The notes below the pieces were generated by a model that was given only the letters and a program-made list of their open reading frames with translations, ran no database searches and was not told the origin of the DNA. Source: Antarcticibacterium flavum (GTDB taxonomy: Bacteria > Bacteroidota > Bacteroidia > Flavobacteriales > Flavobacteriaceae). From it: 64,000 bases of DNA. The position numbers and the translations under genes are program-made. This document shows, one piece after another, positions 37,412-46,853 of the stretch (position 1 is its first letter; each line of letters begins with the position of its first letter). The stretch spans positions 1,922,001 through 1,986,000 of the forward strand of contig NZ_CP040812.1 of assembly GCF_006159205.1 (NCBI RefSeq), given 5' to 3'.

Positions 37412-37757
37412 TATCGGTTTTATTTTAGATCAAAAATTTCTTAAGAATAGCATCTAAAATTAGATAGATCTGCCTGTATTGCAATCATTTAAACACCAAA
37501 ACAATTTAAGAAAATTATTTGCCATCCCGGTTTTTCCTTAGCCCGGTTTATTTGTATAAATGGTAGAAAATAAAATTATCCAGGTAAATCAACTCTAAAT
37601 TAAAAGGATCATTTTTGCGTAGATGCACAGGTGCTGGTTCAAATATCCCGCTGGCTCTGTTAAATTTTATGGCAGGTACTCAATTACTCTTTGACTGCAA
37701 CGGCCGTAAAATTTTTTTTTCATACTTTAATAGACTTCAATTAAATCTAGTTTTATT
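37412..37757. other. Spacer between divergent DUF302 and molybdenum-hydroxylase genes
   Basis: This 346-nt AT-rich region presumably holds both promoters. TTTATTTG (about 37549) is close to, but not a full match of, TAnnTTTG. No protein frame or strong hairpin is seen. Confidence 0.45.
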
Positions 37758-38222
37758 ATGGCAGAATTCGATATTACCGTCAATGGAAAGAACCTCACCG
37801 TAGATGTAGACCAAACCACTCCTTTATTGTGGGTTTTAAGGGATCATCTTAAGCTGGCAGGCACCAAATTTGGCTGCGGGATCGCTCAATGTGGCGCATG
37901 TACTGTACACCTCAACGGTAATGCCGTAAGATCCTGCCAAATACCGATATCGGCAGTTCAGGAGAATGAGGTCACCACTATTGAAGGCCTTTCAGAAAAT
38001 GGGGACCACCCCGTACAAATGGCGTGGCTGGAACATGATGTCCCTCAATGTGGCTATTGCCAGGCGGGACAAATTATGAGCGCTTCAGCACTGCTTAAAA
38101 GTAATCCTAATCCAAGCGATGAGGAAATAGATACGGCCATGAACGGTAATATTTGCCGTTGCGGCACCTATGTGCGCATAAAGGCAGCGATCAAAACAGC
38201 ATCAAAATCAAGAACAGTTTAA
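37758..38222 (+). CDS. Molybdenum hydroxylase small subunit, two 2Fe-2S clusters
   Basis: This 154-residue (2Fe-2S)-binding subunit is of the isoquinoline 1-oxidoreductase alpha/aldehyde dehydrogenase type. The plant-ferredoxin cluster is bound by C40, C45, C48 and C60, and the second cluster by C98, C101, C133 and C135. It passes electrons from the Mo subunit. It has no signal peptide. It is 13 nt upstream of the large subunit and starts a five-gene operon. Confidence 0.95.
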   Translation: MAEFDITVNGKNLTVDVDQTTPLLWVLRDHLKLAGTKFGCGIAQCGACTVHLNGNAVRSCQIPISAVQENEVTTIEGLSENGDHPVQMAWLEHDVPQCGYCQAGQIMSASALLKSNPNPSDEEIDTAMNGNICRCGTYVRIKAAIKTASKSRTV

Positions 38223-38235
38223 AAAACCCACAAAA

Positions 38236-40503
38236 ATGAGTAAAGTAAAAACAGGTATAGGAAGAAGATCCTTTATAAAAAGTGTTTCCCTTGCGGGAGG
38301 TGGGTTAGTAATTGGATTTAGCTGGTTAGGATGTGCCCGTGGTAAAGAAGAGGCTGAGGCCGAATTGGCCATGCAAATGCCAGACGAGTGGTTTGAACTC
38401 AATGGTTATCTCAAAATAGGCGATAACGGGATCGTCACGATTTATTCTCCCAATCCCGAGATTGGGCAAAATGTAAAAACCTCTATGCCCATGCTCGTGG
38501 CAGAGGAACTGGACGTAGACTGGAACAACGTCCTGGTGGAGCAGGCACCTTTAAATACAGAAGTGTTCACCCGACAGCTGGCAGGAGGCAGCCAGAGCAT
38601 TCGACAGGGCTGGGAGTCCCTGCGAATGGCCGGGGCCACAGCCAGGCAAATGTTGCTAACCGCCGCCGCAGCTCAATGGGAAGTTCCGGTATCAGAACTT
38701 AGCGTTGAAAACGGAGTGATAAGGCATAGCGGCAGTGACCGCAGTATAGGATACGGTGAGATCGCAAGGGCAGCTGTAGATGTTGAAGTACCAGAAGAAG
38801 TACAACTTAAGGATAATAATAATTTTAAGATCATAGGTACCTCCAGGAAAAATGTGGATGCAAAGAAGATAGTCACCGGCCAGCCATTATATGGACTGGA
38901 CATACAGCGGGAGGATATGCTTATCGCCATGATCATCCAGCCCCCTGCTTTTGGTATGGAATTTAAAAATATGGATGCTGAAAAGGCAAAAGGAATGCCC
39001 GGCATAAGGGATGTTTTTTCAATAAACACCTACCCGGATGATATGGAAAAGGAATGGAGCGACGTTGGTGCTTTTCCACAGGTTGTAGTGGTGGTAGGAG
39101 ATTCTACCTGGCAGGTAATGCAGGCAAGAAAAGAGATCAAGGTAGAATGGGACCTAAGGCCGGAGCTGGTAAAGGAAATTGAGATCCTGGAAAAATCCCC
39201 GGCGCTAAGGGACTCGGGCGGGCTGGAGAACTCTAATATACATTCAACTTTAATGGCAGAAGTCGCGTCCAAAAAAGCTGAAATGATTAGAAAGGATGGA
39301 GATCCAGAAGCTGCATTTAAAAATGCAGCAAAGGTTATTGAGCGTTCTTACAGCTGCCCTTACCTGGCACACAATTGTATGGAACCAATGAACTTTTTTG
39401 CCAATGTGACAAACGATAAGGCAGAATTAATAGGACCTATACAAACCCCCGAATTTGCTGAGAAAAGTATAAGCAAGCGGCTGGGTATGGACCTGGAAAA
39501 CATAGATATTCAAATGAGCCGTATGGGCGGGGGATTTGGCCGCAGGCTCTACGGACATTTTGTGGTGGAAGCTGCCCTTATCTCGCAAAAAATGGGAGCT
39601 CCAATTAAACTGGTTTACACCCGTGAGGATGACATGACCAATGGAGTGTACCGCCCTGCTTATTATGTGACCTACAGGGCCGCCCTGGATGCTAACAACA
39701 ACCTAACCGCATTCCACGTAAATGCAGGTGGTATGTCTGAGAGTCCGCTGTTCGCCAACCGCTTTCCTGCAGGAGCAATAGATAATTATCTTGCTGAAAG
39801 CTGGACCGTAGATTCCAATATTTCCATTGGAGCCTTCAGGGCACCACGTTCAAACTTCATCGCCGGGGCAGAGCAGTCGTTCCTGGATGAACTTGCAGAA
39901 GAAATGGGCAAGGATCCTATAGAATTTAGATTGGAAATGCTGAAGCGGGCACAAAATGATCCTGTGGGAGAAAACAATGATTACGATCCTGCAAGATTTG
40001 CAGGGGTTCTCGAACTGGTTCGGGAGAAATCATCCTGGAATAACAGTAACACCTCACAAAGCAGAGGGGTTTCTGCCTATTACTGCCATAATTCCTATGT
40101 GGCCCAGGTATTGGACTTGACACTGCGCAATAATGAACCGGTCATTGACAGAGTGGTTTGTGCAGTAGATTGTGGGATTGTGGTAAACCCCGATGCTGCA
40201 ATAAATATGGTAGAAGGAGGAACTATTGATGGAATTGGCCACGGCTTGTACAGCCAGCTTACATTTGAAAACGGTATAACACAACAAAGCAATTTTGATT
40301 CCTACCGGCTTATACGGCACAGGGAAGCACCTAAAAAAATCGATGTTCATTTTGTAGATAACGGGATAGATCCCACCGGGCTGGGAGAACCTCCCTATCC
40401 ACCTGTAATAGGGGCTTTGGCAAATGCGCTCTATAAGGCCAGTGGAAAAAGGATGTATAAACAACCGTTTATTTCTGAACTGCAGGGAGAATTTAAAACT
40501 TAA
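38236..40503 (+). CDS. Molybdopterin-binding large subunit of a xanthine-oxidase-family enzyme (IorB-like)
   Basis: This 755-residue Mo subunit hydroxylates N-heterocycles or aldehydes. The N-terminus GRRSFIKSVSLAGGG is a Tat signal with the RRSFIK motif, and the folded heterodimer would be exported with the small subunit by hitchhiking. A Cys in FSWLGCARG could be lipidated, but the lipobox is weak. GGGFGRR marks molybdopterin contacts and E718 in GLGEPPYPP is the expected catalytic Glu. The FAD subunit of three-part enzymes is absent, as in the Ior type, so electrons probably leave through a cytochrome or other acceptor. Confidence 0.92.
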   Translation: MSKVKTGIGRRSFIKSVSLAGGGLVIGFSWLGCARGKEEAEAELAMQMPDEWFELNGYLKIGDNGIVTIYSPNPEIGQNVKTSMPMLVAEELDVDWNNVLVEQAPLNTEVFTRQLAGGSQSIRQGWESLRMAGATARQMLLTAAAAQWEVPVSELSVENGVIRHSGSDRSIGYGEIARAAVDVEVPEEVQLKDNNNFKIIGTSRKNVDAKKIVTGQPLYGLDIQREDMLIAMIIQPPAFGMEFKNMDAEKAKGMPGIRDVFSINTYPDDMEKEWSDVGAFPQVVVVVGDSTWQVMQARKEIKVEWDLRPELVKEIEILEKSPALRDSGGLENSNIHSTLMAEVASKKAEMIRKDGDPEAAFKNAAKVIERSYSCPYLAHNCMEPMNFFANVTNDKAELIGPIQTPEFAEKSISKRLGMDLENIDIQMSRMGGGFGRRLYGHFVVEAALISQKMGAPIKLVYTREDDMTNGVYRPAYYVTYRAALDANNNLTAFHVNAGGMSESPLFANRFPAGAIDNYLAESWTVDSNISIGAFRAPRSNFIAGAEQSFLDELAEEMGKDPIEFRLEMLKRAQNDPVGENNDYDPARFAGVLELVREKSSWNNSNTSQSRGVSAYYCHNSYVAQVLDLTLRNNEPVIDRVVCAVDCGIVVNPDAAINMVEGGTIDGIGHGLYSQLTFENGITQQSNFDSYRLIRHREAPKKIDVHFVDNGIDPTGLGEPPYPPVIGALANALYKASGKRMYKQPFISELQGEFKT

Positions 40504-40728
40504 TCAATTTTTGGAAATCCATATAGATCCTACACAGTTTTAAAGAAGGTTAAATTCCTGCAAGGTGTTTTATATAAATACCTGCCCGGTTTCCTGTTTT
40601 TACTGGCAGGCAAACCTGGATTTATAAATCATGAGATACCCAAATTATCTTAAGATGGTTTTCAATCTTCAACCAAATTTTAAGGATGTTTACTTTAATA
40701 GAATCACTTCGCAGCATAAGATTATTCA
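40504..40728. other. Spacer inside the molybdenum-hydroxylase locus
   Basis: This 225-nt region has no gene. TATATAAATA and TTTTTAC stretches make it AT-rich and a separate promoter for the desulfurase is possible, but no TAnnTTTG match was found. Confidence 0.4.
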
Positions 40729-41883
40729 ATGAAGCTGGACAATAAAATATATCTGGACCATAATGCTACCACCCCGGTTGATCCCCGGGTACTTGAATCC
40801 ATGCTGCCGTATTTTACGCATAAATTCGCGAATGCCGGTAGTGATCATATTTTTGGCTGGGATGCCAATGATGCTGTGGAACAGGCCAGGGAACAACTCG
40901 CTGCCCTCCTTAATTGCCGGCCCGGGGAGATCATTTTCACCTCTGGTGCTACAGAGGCTGCAAACCTGGCCCTTTTGGGCTTTGCCGGGGCAAATAAGCA
41001 TAAGGGAAACCACATTATTACCGCCAGGACAGAACATAAAGCCATCCTGGATACCCTCGGGTTCCTGGAACGACAGGGGTTTGATATCACCTATCTGGAG
41101 GTAAACCCACAGGGAAATATAGATCTGGACCAACTCGAGGAGGCTATTACCTTTAAAACTATCCTGGTTTGTCTTATGCTCGCAAATAATGAGACCGGCC
41201 TTATCCATCCTGTAAAAGACATTAGCAAAATAACAGAGCGAAAAGGGGTGAAATTTATGAGCGATATTACCCAGGGTGTTGGTAAAATCCCGGTCGACCT
41301 TAAGGAATTGGATGTTGACCTGGCCGTTCTTTCAGCACATAAAATATACGGCCCCAAAGGTGCAGGAGCTTTATATATCAATAAAAAGAATAAGTTGGAT
41401 ATAGAGCCGCAGATCTATGGAGGTAAGCAGGAAAAGGGAATGCGCGCAGGAACCCAAAATGTACCAGCGATTGTAGGTTTTGGAAAAGCGGCAGAGATTG
41501 CTTTAAAAGAGATGAAAGAAGAGGTAACTAGAATTGAAAACCTTAGAAATAGATTGGAGGCTCTCCTGGAGGAGATCGAAGAAGTAACTATAAATTCCAA
41601 ATCTGCTGCCCGGCTGCCAAATACTACAAATGTGACCTTTAAGAATACAGATGGCAGTCACCTACTGCGAAAATTAAATAGCCTCGCGGTTTCCCGGGGC
41701 TCTGCCTGTAACTCAAATTTACTGAAACCTTCCCACGTGTTAAAAGCTATGGGTATAAGTGATGAACTGGCACTGTCTTCTTTAAGAATAAGCCCTGGCA
41801 GACAAACAACTGAGGCCGATATAGATAAAGCCGCTGCTGAAATTAAAAAGGTGGTAGATGAATTAAGGATTGTAAGAGCATGA
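40729..41883 (+). CDS. Cysteine desulfurase (NifS/IscS-like)
   Basis: This 384-residue PLP enzyme mobilises sulfur from cysteine. The PLP lysine is K205 in SAHKIYGPKG and the persulfide Cys is C327 in SRGSACNS, set in a short loop. Its place between the Mo subunit and xdhC suggests that it sulfurates the molybdenum cofactor of this enzyme rather than serving Fe-S assembly, which is inference from context. The stop overlaps the next start (ATGA). Confidence 0.93.
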   Translation: MKLDNKIYLDHNATTPVDPRVLESMLPYFTHKFANAGSDHIFGWDANDAVEQAREQLAALLNCRPGEIIFTSGATEAANLALLGFAGANKHKGNHIITARTEHKAILDTLGFLERQGFDITYLEVNPQGNIDLDQLEEAITFKTILVCLMLANNETGLIHPVKDISKITERKGVKFMSDITQGVGKIPVDLKELDVDLAVLSAHKIYGPKGAGALYINKKNKLDIEPQIYGGKQEKGMRAGTQNVPAIVGFGKAAEIALKEMKEEVTRIENLRNRLEALLEEIEEVTINSKSAARLPNTTNVTFKNTDGSHLLRKLNSLAVSRGSACNSNLLKPSHVLKAMGISDELALSSLRISPGRQTTEADIDKAAAEIKKVVDELRIVRA

Positions 41884-43034
41884 GGGAAATGGACGCCATA
41901 ATCGCTGCATATGAGTTGCTGAAAAAGGCAGGTACTTCCAGTGTTCTGGCAACAGTCGTACACGTGGAAGGTTCTTCTTATAGAAGGGCGGGCGCCAGGA
42001 TGTTAATAGATGAATTTGGCAACATTACGGGTGCAATAAGCGGGGGTTGCCTGGAAGGGGATGCGCTGCGAAAGGCACTGCTTGCAATGCACCGCCAAAA
42101 AAATAACCTGGTTACTTATGATACAAGCGATGAGGATGACGCGGTGATAGGTGCCCAGCTGGGTTGCAACGGCATCATCCAGGTACTTTTTGAGCCGCTG
42201 GATTACCAAAAGAAACACAATCCCTGTGAGTTGCTGAAGGCTCTCATTAAGCAGAAGGATCCTGCTGCCATCGCGGTGCAGTTCAATCTGGACCGCTCAA
42301 AAGAACAGCCCGGAACTTTATTTATGATTTACAAGAACCTGAAATTGGAAGGCGAGATGCCTAATAAGGATATAGCCGATATTATTCTTAAAGAGGCACA
42401 AATAAGTCTGGAAGATAAAACCAACAGGTTTATAGAAGTTTCTTTAGAGGGAGTGAACCAGCACGTGTTCATTCAAAATTTTGAGCCCCCGGTAAACCTT
42501 GTAATTATTGGAGCGGGAAATGATGCACAAATCCTGTCGCGGCAGGCCCAATTACTTGGATGGGATTTAACGATTATTGACGGCCGGCCAACGCACGCTA
42601 ATAATGAGCGTTTTACAGGAACCTGCCAGGTGATAATTTCCAAACCCGAGGAGACCTTAAAGAATATTGAGCCAAATAAAAGGAGCTGTTTTGTCTTGAT
42701 GAGCCATAATTATAATTATGATCTCGCAGTCCTTAAACTGCTCCTGGCCTATGATGATATTCCCTACATAGGAATCCTGGGTCCTAAAAAGAAATACCAA
42801 AGAATGCTGGATGAATTAAAGGTTGAAGGATTTGAATTAAAACCCGAGAACCTTGACAGGATCTACGCCCCGATTGGGCTTGAAATTGGAGCTGAAACAC
42901 CTGCAGAAATTGGACTTTCCATCCTGGCAGAGATCCAGGCGGTGCTTACTGGTAATACTGCAGGGCACTTAAGAAAAAAGAGCGGCCCCATCCATAATAC
43001 TAAGGAGGATAATTTCACAAAGATCAGGCTTTGA
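41880..43034 (+). CDS. XdhC/CoxI-family molybdenum cofactor insertion protein
   Basis: This 384-residue protein has the XdhC arrangement. The N-terminal domain (TVVHVEGSSYRRAGARML) with SGGCLEGDAL is typical of Moco binding, and the C-terminal domain is Rossmann-like (LVIIGAGNDAQIL). XdhC relatives take Moco, promote its sulfuration with a NifS protein and insert it into the apo-hydroxylase. The start overlaps the desulfurase stop as ATGA, consistent with translational coupling and a joint function. Confidence 0.93.
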   Translation: MREMDAIIAAYELLKKAGTSSVLATVVHVEGSSYRRAGARMLIDEFGNITGAISGGCLEGDALRKALLAMHRQKNNLVTYDTSDEDDAVIGAQLGCNGIIQVLFEPLDYQKKHNPCELLKALIKQKDPAAIAVQFNLDRSKEQPGTLFMIYKNLKLEGEMPNKDIADIILKEAQISLEDKTNRFIEVSLEGVNQHVFIQNFEPPVNLVIIGAGNDAQILSRQAQLLGWDLTIIDGRPTHANNERFTGTCQVIISKPEETLKNIEPNKRSCFVLMSHNYNYDLAVLKLLLAYDDIPYIGILGPKKKYQRMLDELKVEGFELKPENLDRIYAPIGLEIGAETPAEIGLSILAEIQAVLTGNTAGHLRKKSGPIHNTKEDNFTKIRL

Positions 43035-43639
43035 CAGGGAACAGGAATATTGGGGTGATGATCCTGGCAGCCGGGGCGTCAAAAAGATTGGGACAGCCTA
43101 AACAGCTAGTAGAATATAATGACAAAACATTGCTGCAGCACGTCATTGATATTGCCGGCAGCATCGATTTTACTTCCCGGGTTTTAGTTCTGGGAGCAAA
43201 GGCAATGGAGATAAGCTCCATGACCAATACCAATAGTTTTCAAATTGTAATCAATGAAGACTGGGAAGAAGGAATTTCGGGGAGTATAAAGAAAGGATTG
43301 ACAGCACTCCTTGATCAAAAACATACACCCGAACATACTCTCATCCTTCTGGCCGATCAACCTTTTGTTACCAGGAAAGATCTGGAAGCTTTGATAGACC
43401 TTCAGCTGAAAGAAAATAGCGATGCAACATTCTCTGAATATGCAGGTGATGTAGGAGTGCCGGCCCTTTTCTCCGGGAAGGTCTTTCCGCAGTTAATGAA
43501 GTTACAGGGGGACAGGGGAGCAAAGAAATTAATAGGAAATAAGGATTTCCAATTCCAAACCCTCAGGATCCCGAAAGCAAATTTTGACGTAGACACCCCA
43601 AAAGATCTGGAATTACTGCGCAAACAAGACAGAATCTAA
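43031..43639 (+). CDS. MobA/MocA-like nucleotidyltransferase
   Basis: This 202-residue NTP transferase has the motif ILAAGASKRLGQPKQ at residues 11-25 and the metal DxD-like ILLADQPF. MocA-type members add CMP to molybdopterin cofactor (MCD form), while MobA adds GMP; the sequence alone does not decide. The start is a TTG (43031-43033) that overlaps the xdhC stop as TTGA, fitting an operon-coupled start. It is the last gene of the cluster. Confidence 0.88.
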   Translation: MTGNRNIGVMILAAGASKRLGQPKQLVEYNDKTLLQHVIDIAGSIDFTSRVLVLGAKAMEISSMTNTNSFQIVINEDWEEGISGSIKKGLTALLDQKHTPEHTLILLADQPFVTRKDLEALIDLQLKENSDATFSEYAGDVGVPALFSGKVFPQLMKLQGDRGAKKLIGNKDFQFQTLRIPKANFDVDTPKDLELLRKQDRI

Positions 43640-43949
43640 TTTTCTACCTTAAATTATCTTTTACATTTTGAAAAGAATGATCGAAGTTAATGAAGTTAAG
43701 TTTGCAGTAGATTTCAAATAAGGAGAAGGTTCTTCCTTTACTGTTCATTTGTTGATGAAATTAGAACAGTGAAATAGCAGGACTACTTAAATACTGAAAA
43801 AACAAAGTTCTTAGTTCTTGGAATGTGGAGGTTGTTGGTTTTTCACAAATCCCTTTCATTCTTTCCGGGGAAATTAAAAATAATAGTCCGGCTCGTATGG
43901 AACCGGACTATTTCAAAAATATGAGTTTAAAATACCCGCAAGAATTTTT
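43640..43949. other. Spacer with convergent gene ends
   Basis: This 310-nt AT-rich region lies between the end of the molybdenum cluster and the end of the haloperoxidase-like gene. The hairpin at 43882-43912 is the only strong feature. No gene is seen. Confidence 0.6.
43882..43912 (-). terminator. Terminator of the haloperoxidase-like gene
   Basis: On the minus strand AATAGTCCGG and CCGGACTATT pair across an 11-nt loop, followed by ATTTTTAATTT, about 38 nt past the stop codon. Confidence 0.8.
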
Positions 43950-46151
43950 CTATTTTTCTCTTAAATTATTCTCGTAGATATATGCTCCAAGTTCCTCACC
44001 ATTCCTTTGACCAACTTCCAAACCGTGCCTAAAGTCGTGACCTATGTATAGACCAAAAATCGTTTTCTCATTGGATATTTGTGAGAAACTGGTCATTTGA
44101 CGTTCAACTCCCGGTAAGGTATAAGGGCTTATAACGGTAAGGTTAAGCTGGTCGCTATTGAAATAAGCTTTAAAAATCTCTGCAACAGCGCCTGCAGCGT
44201 AGGAGTGAGAAGAAGGAAATTCAGGATTTGGCGGGGTTATTGAATGGGACATCCAGGTCTCATCTCCTATGGTTGCTTCAACCCCATCTGTATCCCCATT
44301 CCTTATAGCTGAAATGGGCCTCCAGAATGTAAAGTGGAACTTTTCCTCAAAAGAGGCTATATAAGAATCCATTATCGCCATTTGAATAAGAGCAATAAGC
44401 CTGGCAGCTTCCCAACCATCAAGATCTCTTTGTACAATAATGTCCCTGGCAATACGGTTCATTGAACTTGAAGGGCCTTCTATCCAAAATAATCCAATTT
44501 CCAGTTGTTCTGCAGTCCTTGCCGGACAGTTGGCACATCCCAGGGTTTTCACCTCGTTATAATCTGCTATATATTCTGCAGAATTTAAAGGATAGGGACC
44601 TTCATCCATAAATTGGTCGCTGGATAGAATCCCAAATGGTGGAAGTTCCCCCAAATTGGCACCATAGACTGTGTTTGCAGGCCATACGGGCGGATTGGCA
44701 TTCACGTAAGGTAAATAATCAACCCGATATTCACCCGGCTCTGTACCTCCCGGGTAGGTTTCAAATCCTAAGGCTGGATCACTTGCTCTTTTTGCCAATA
44801 CAGCAGCGGCAGCATCCATACCAACTTGGATACCCTGCTCCTTTTGATCTGAATCTGGGATTTGGGAAAGTATTAAGGCCAGAAGTTCATCTGCCGCTGT
44901 TGTTGCGGCAGGACGAAGCTGCACAAGCACATCCCTTGCAGCCTGAGAAACGGCAGCATCTGCCATTAAATGTAGTTCTTCTGTAGATAAACCTTCGGTA
45001 TCAACCTGGGAATTATCCAGGGCGTAGGTTTCATATTTTGGCACTACATTATTTAGAGCGTCGTGCATCGCCAGGGTGATCATCGCATAAGCTTTCACCT
45101 CCAGCGGTTGGGGCATTTGTTGATTTATAGATGCGGCTACCAGCTCGTTCCATTCCAGTACAGTCTCATTGCTGTAAGCATCTGCCGTTCCATCATCCCC
45201 AAAAATATCGGGGGAATCATCAAGATTACAGGCCCCTTCTCTAAAGTGGAAATAATCTACAGCATCATCCCCGTCAAAAAGATTTCTTACATCCTCATCT
45301 GTTATCACTCCGCTGCGTATGACTTCTTCAGTAACATTTCCATAGGCATCAGAATTCAATAAGGTAATTTCAACATAATATTCATCTGGACCATCAGTAT
45401 CGGGCAGGGCAAAACAAACAGGTGCGCCTGCATAATCCCCGGCATCATTCATAGCTACGGTATTCGCAACATTGGCGTATAACTGTGCGCCGGTCTCTCC
45501 ATTGCTATAGGACCAAATATCCACGCTAAATGCAGCAGGATAATGCCTGCCTGTTTCATCACAGTAATTACCAAAAACACAAAATTCAATAGCCCGGTTG
45601 GTATCAAGATCAAAGAACAGGTATCCGTATTCATTTACAAACCGGTCATCAAAGCAAAGAACAGATACTTCCACATATTTTTTAACCCCTGCTCTGAGAT
45701 CAATTTCAAGTGGCAAGGGAAAATTCAGAAATTCACTAAAAATTCCGGAGCCAGGTGCAACCCAAATAAGGTCCCCTGCCGCATTGTAAACTCCAAAATA
45801 ATCCAGGGAATAGATTCCAGGATCTAATTCCAGCTCTGGTGCTTCTTCAGTAAACAATTGATCTGGAACCAGGTCTATCCTGAATGGCTGCTGCTGGGTA
45901 CCCACCACATTTGTGCCATTTCTGGAAAGAATGATCATAACATAAGAGACTGCGTCATCTGTACACTGCGGTAACTCCTCCAAAGATTGTTTGGAAGCAA
46001 GCCTGTTGGCCTCCATATCATGGAGGATAGCACCAAAGGAAAGGCTGGCTTTTTCGGTAGAATCGGCTCGATTCGATACCTCTTCCTTGCTACAGGAAGT
46101 CATGGCTACGCACACCCCTAGTGCAAATAGCCAAATTTGTAGTTTTTTCAT
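43950..46151 (-). CDS. Exported lipoprotein with a PAP2/vanadium-haloperoxidase-like domain
   Basis: This 733-residue protein has a lipoprotein signal (AMTSC, Cys near residue 20), an N-terminal beta-rich domain of about 270 residues, and a C-terminal PAP2 superfamily domain. The first motif is KFHFTFWRP (K604, R611) and the second is PSSH (646-649). The third motif reads SNEKTIFGLY, where the expected Arg and the metal-ligand His are K696 and Y702. Canonical haloperoxidases use R and H there. It may therefore lack vanadate-dependent halogenation and act as a phosphatase-like or non-catalytic relative. Confidence 0.82.
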   Translation of the reverse strand: MKKLQIWLFALGVCVAMTSCSKEEVSNRADSTEKASLSFGAILHDMEANRLASKQSLEELPQCTDDAVSYVMIILSRNGTNVVGTQQQPFRIDLVPDQLFTEEAPELELDPGIYSLDYFGVYNAAGDLIWVAPGSGIFSEFLNFPLPLEIDLRAGVKKYVEVSVLCFDDRFVNEYGYLFFDLDTNRAIEFCVFGNYCDETGRHYPAAFSVDIWSYSNGETGAQLYANVANTVAMNDAGDYAGAPVCFALPDTDGPDEYYVEITLLNSDAYGNVTEEVIRSGVITDEDVRNLFDGDDAVDYFHFREGACNLDDSPDIFGDDGTADAYSNETVLEWNELVAASINQQMPQPLEVKAYAMITLAMHDALNNVVPKYETYALDNSQVDTEGLSTEELHLMADAAVSQAARDVLVQLRPAATTAADELLALILSQIPDSDQKEQGIQVGMDAAAAVLAKRASDPALGFETYPGGTEPGEYRVDYLPYVNANPPVWPANTVYGANLGELPPFGILSSDQFMDEGPYPLNSAEYIADYNEVKTLGCANCPARTAEQLEIGLFWIEGPSSSMNRIARDIIVQRDLDGWEAARLIALIQMAIMDSYIASFEEKFHFTFWRPISAIRNGDTDGVEATIGDETWMSHSITPPNPEFPSSHSYAAGAVAEIFKAYFNSDQLNLTVISPYTLPGVERQMTSFSQISNEKTIFGLYIGHDFRHGLEVGQRNGEELGAYIYENNLREK

Positions 46152-46853
46152 AATTAAAAAGAATTAATTGAATAGCTAATAAGAATTTCACAAATTCCAG
46201 CTGTTGTGGAATGAAGAGGCGCAAAACACTAATATGAGGGGAGCTGGAGGTAGGGTCCAAATTTTTGGAAGGATGAATATGTTTCACACTAAAGCTATCT
46301 AATTTTACCCACGATGAATATGGGTAATTTCCCTTAAAATATGCTGATATTCAATTATTTAGATGAAACTCTATATAAAAACCTTCTTATTTTCTATTCA
46401 TATTTTACAATTAAATAGTAGCTTTATATATTACGATTTTACCGGTTTTTAAAAGTGGTAAATAAGTGCCGGGAGCTTAAGGTTCTCTTGAATATTTCCC
46501 TTAAACTCATACTTTTTTTTGTAAAAGTTTATAGAAATTATTTCACGTAAGAAGCTTTTTTAAAATGCTCCTTCACGAAATTCTAACTTGGTTTCCCTCC
46601 TTAACTATTTTCAGCTATAAAAAGATCAGTATACAAATCTTTAGTCGGGAAGACCTATCAGGGTTGATTTTCCGTCCCCTAAAGAGCCCCAAAAGTAAAG
46701 CTCCCTCTTTCCTATAAAGAGCTCACTTAAAAATTTCACAGTCACTAAGGTACCTGGATGAAATAGAAGAATTAGGTGGTAAAGAGAATGGTTAAAGAAT
46801 ACAGTGGGAACAAGCAAGGTCAATATCTATAAACATATCCGATTTAATAATCA
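46152..46853. other. Long AT-rich intergenic region between divergent genes
   Basis: Of these 702 nt, no frame has protein character and the only short open stretch (46641-46823) shows no family pattern. It should hold the promoters of the lipoprotein gene and of the histidine kinase. No TAnnTTTG match within 60 nt of either start was found. Confidence 0.5.

Noticed and set aside
46641-46823. Minus-strand open frame of 60 codons
   Set aside because: Low-complexity hydrophobic translation in an AT-rich spacer, with no support.
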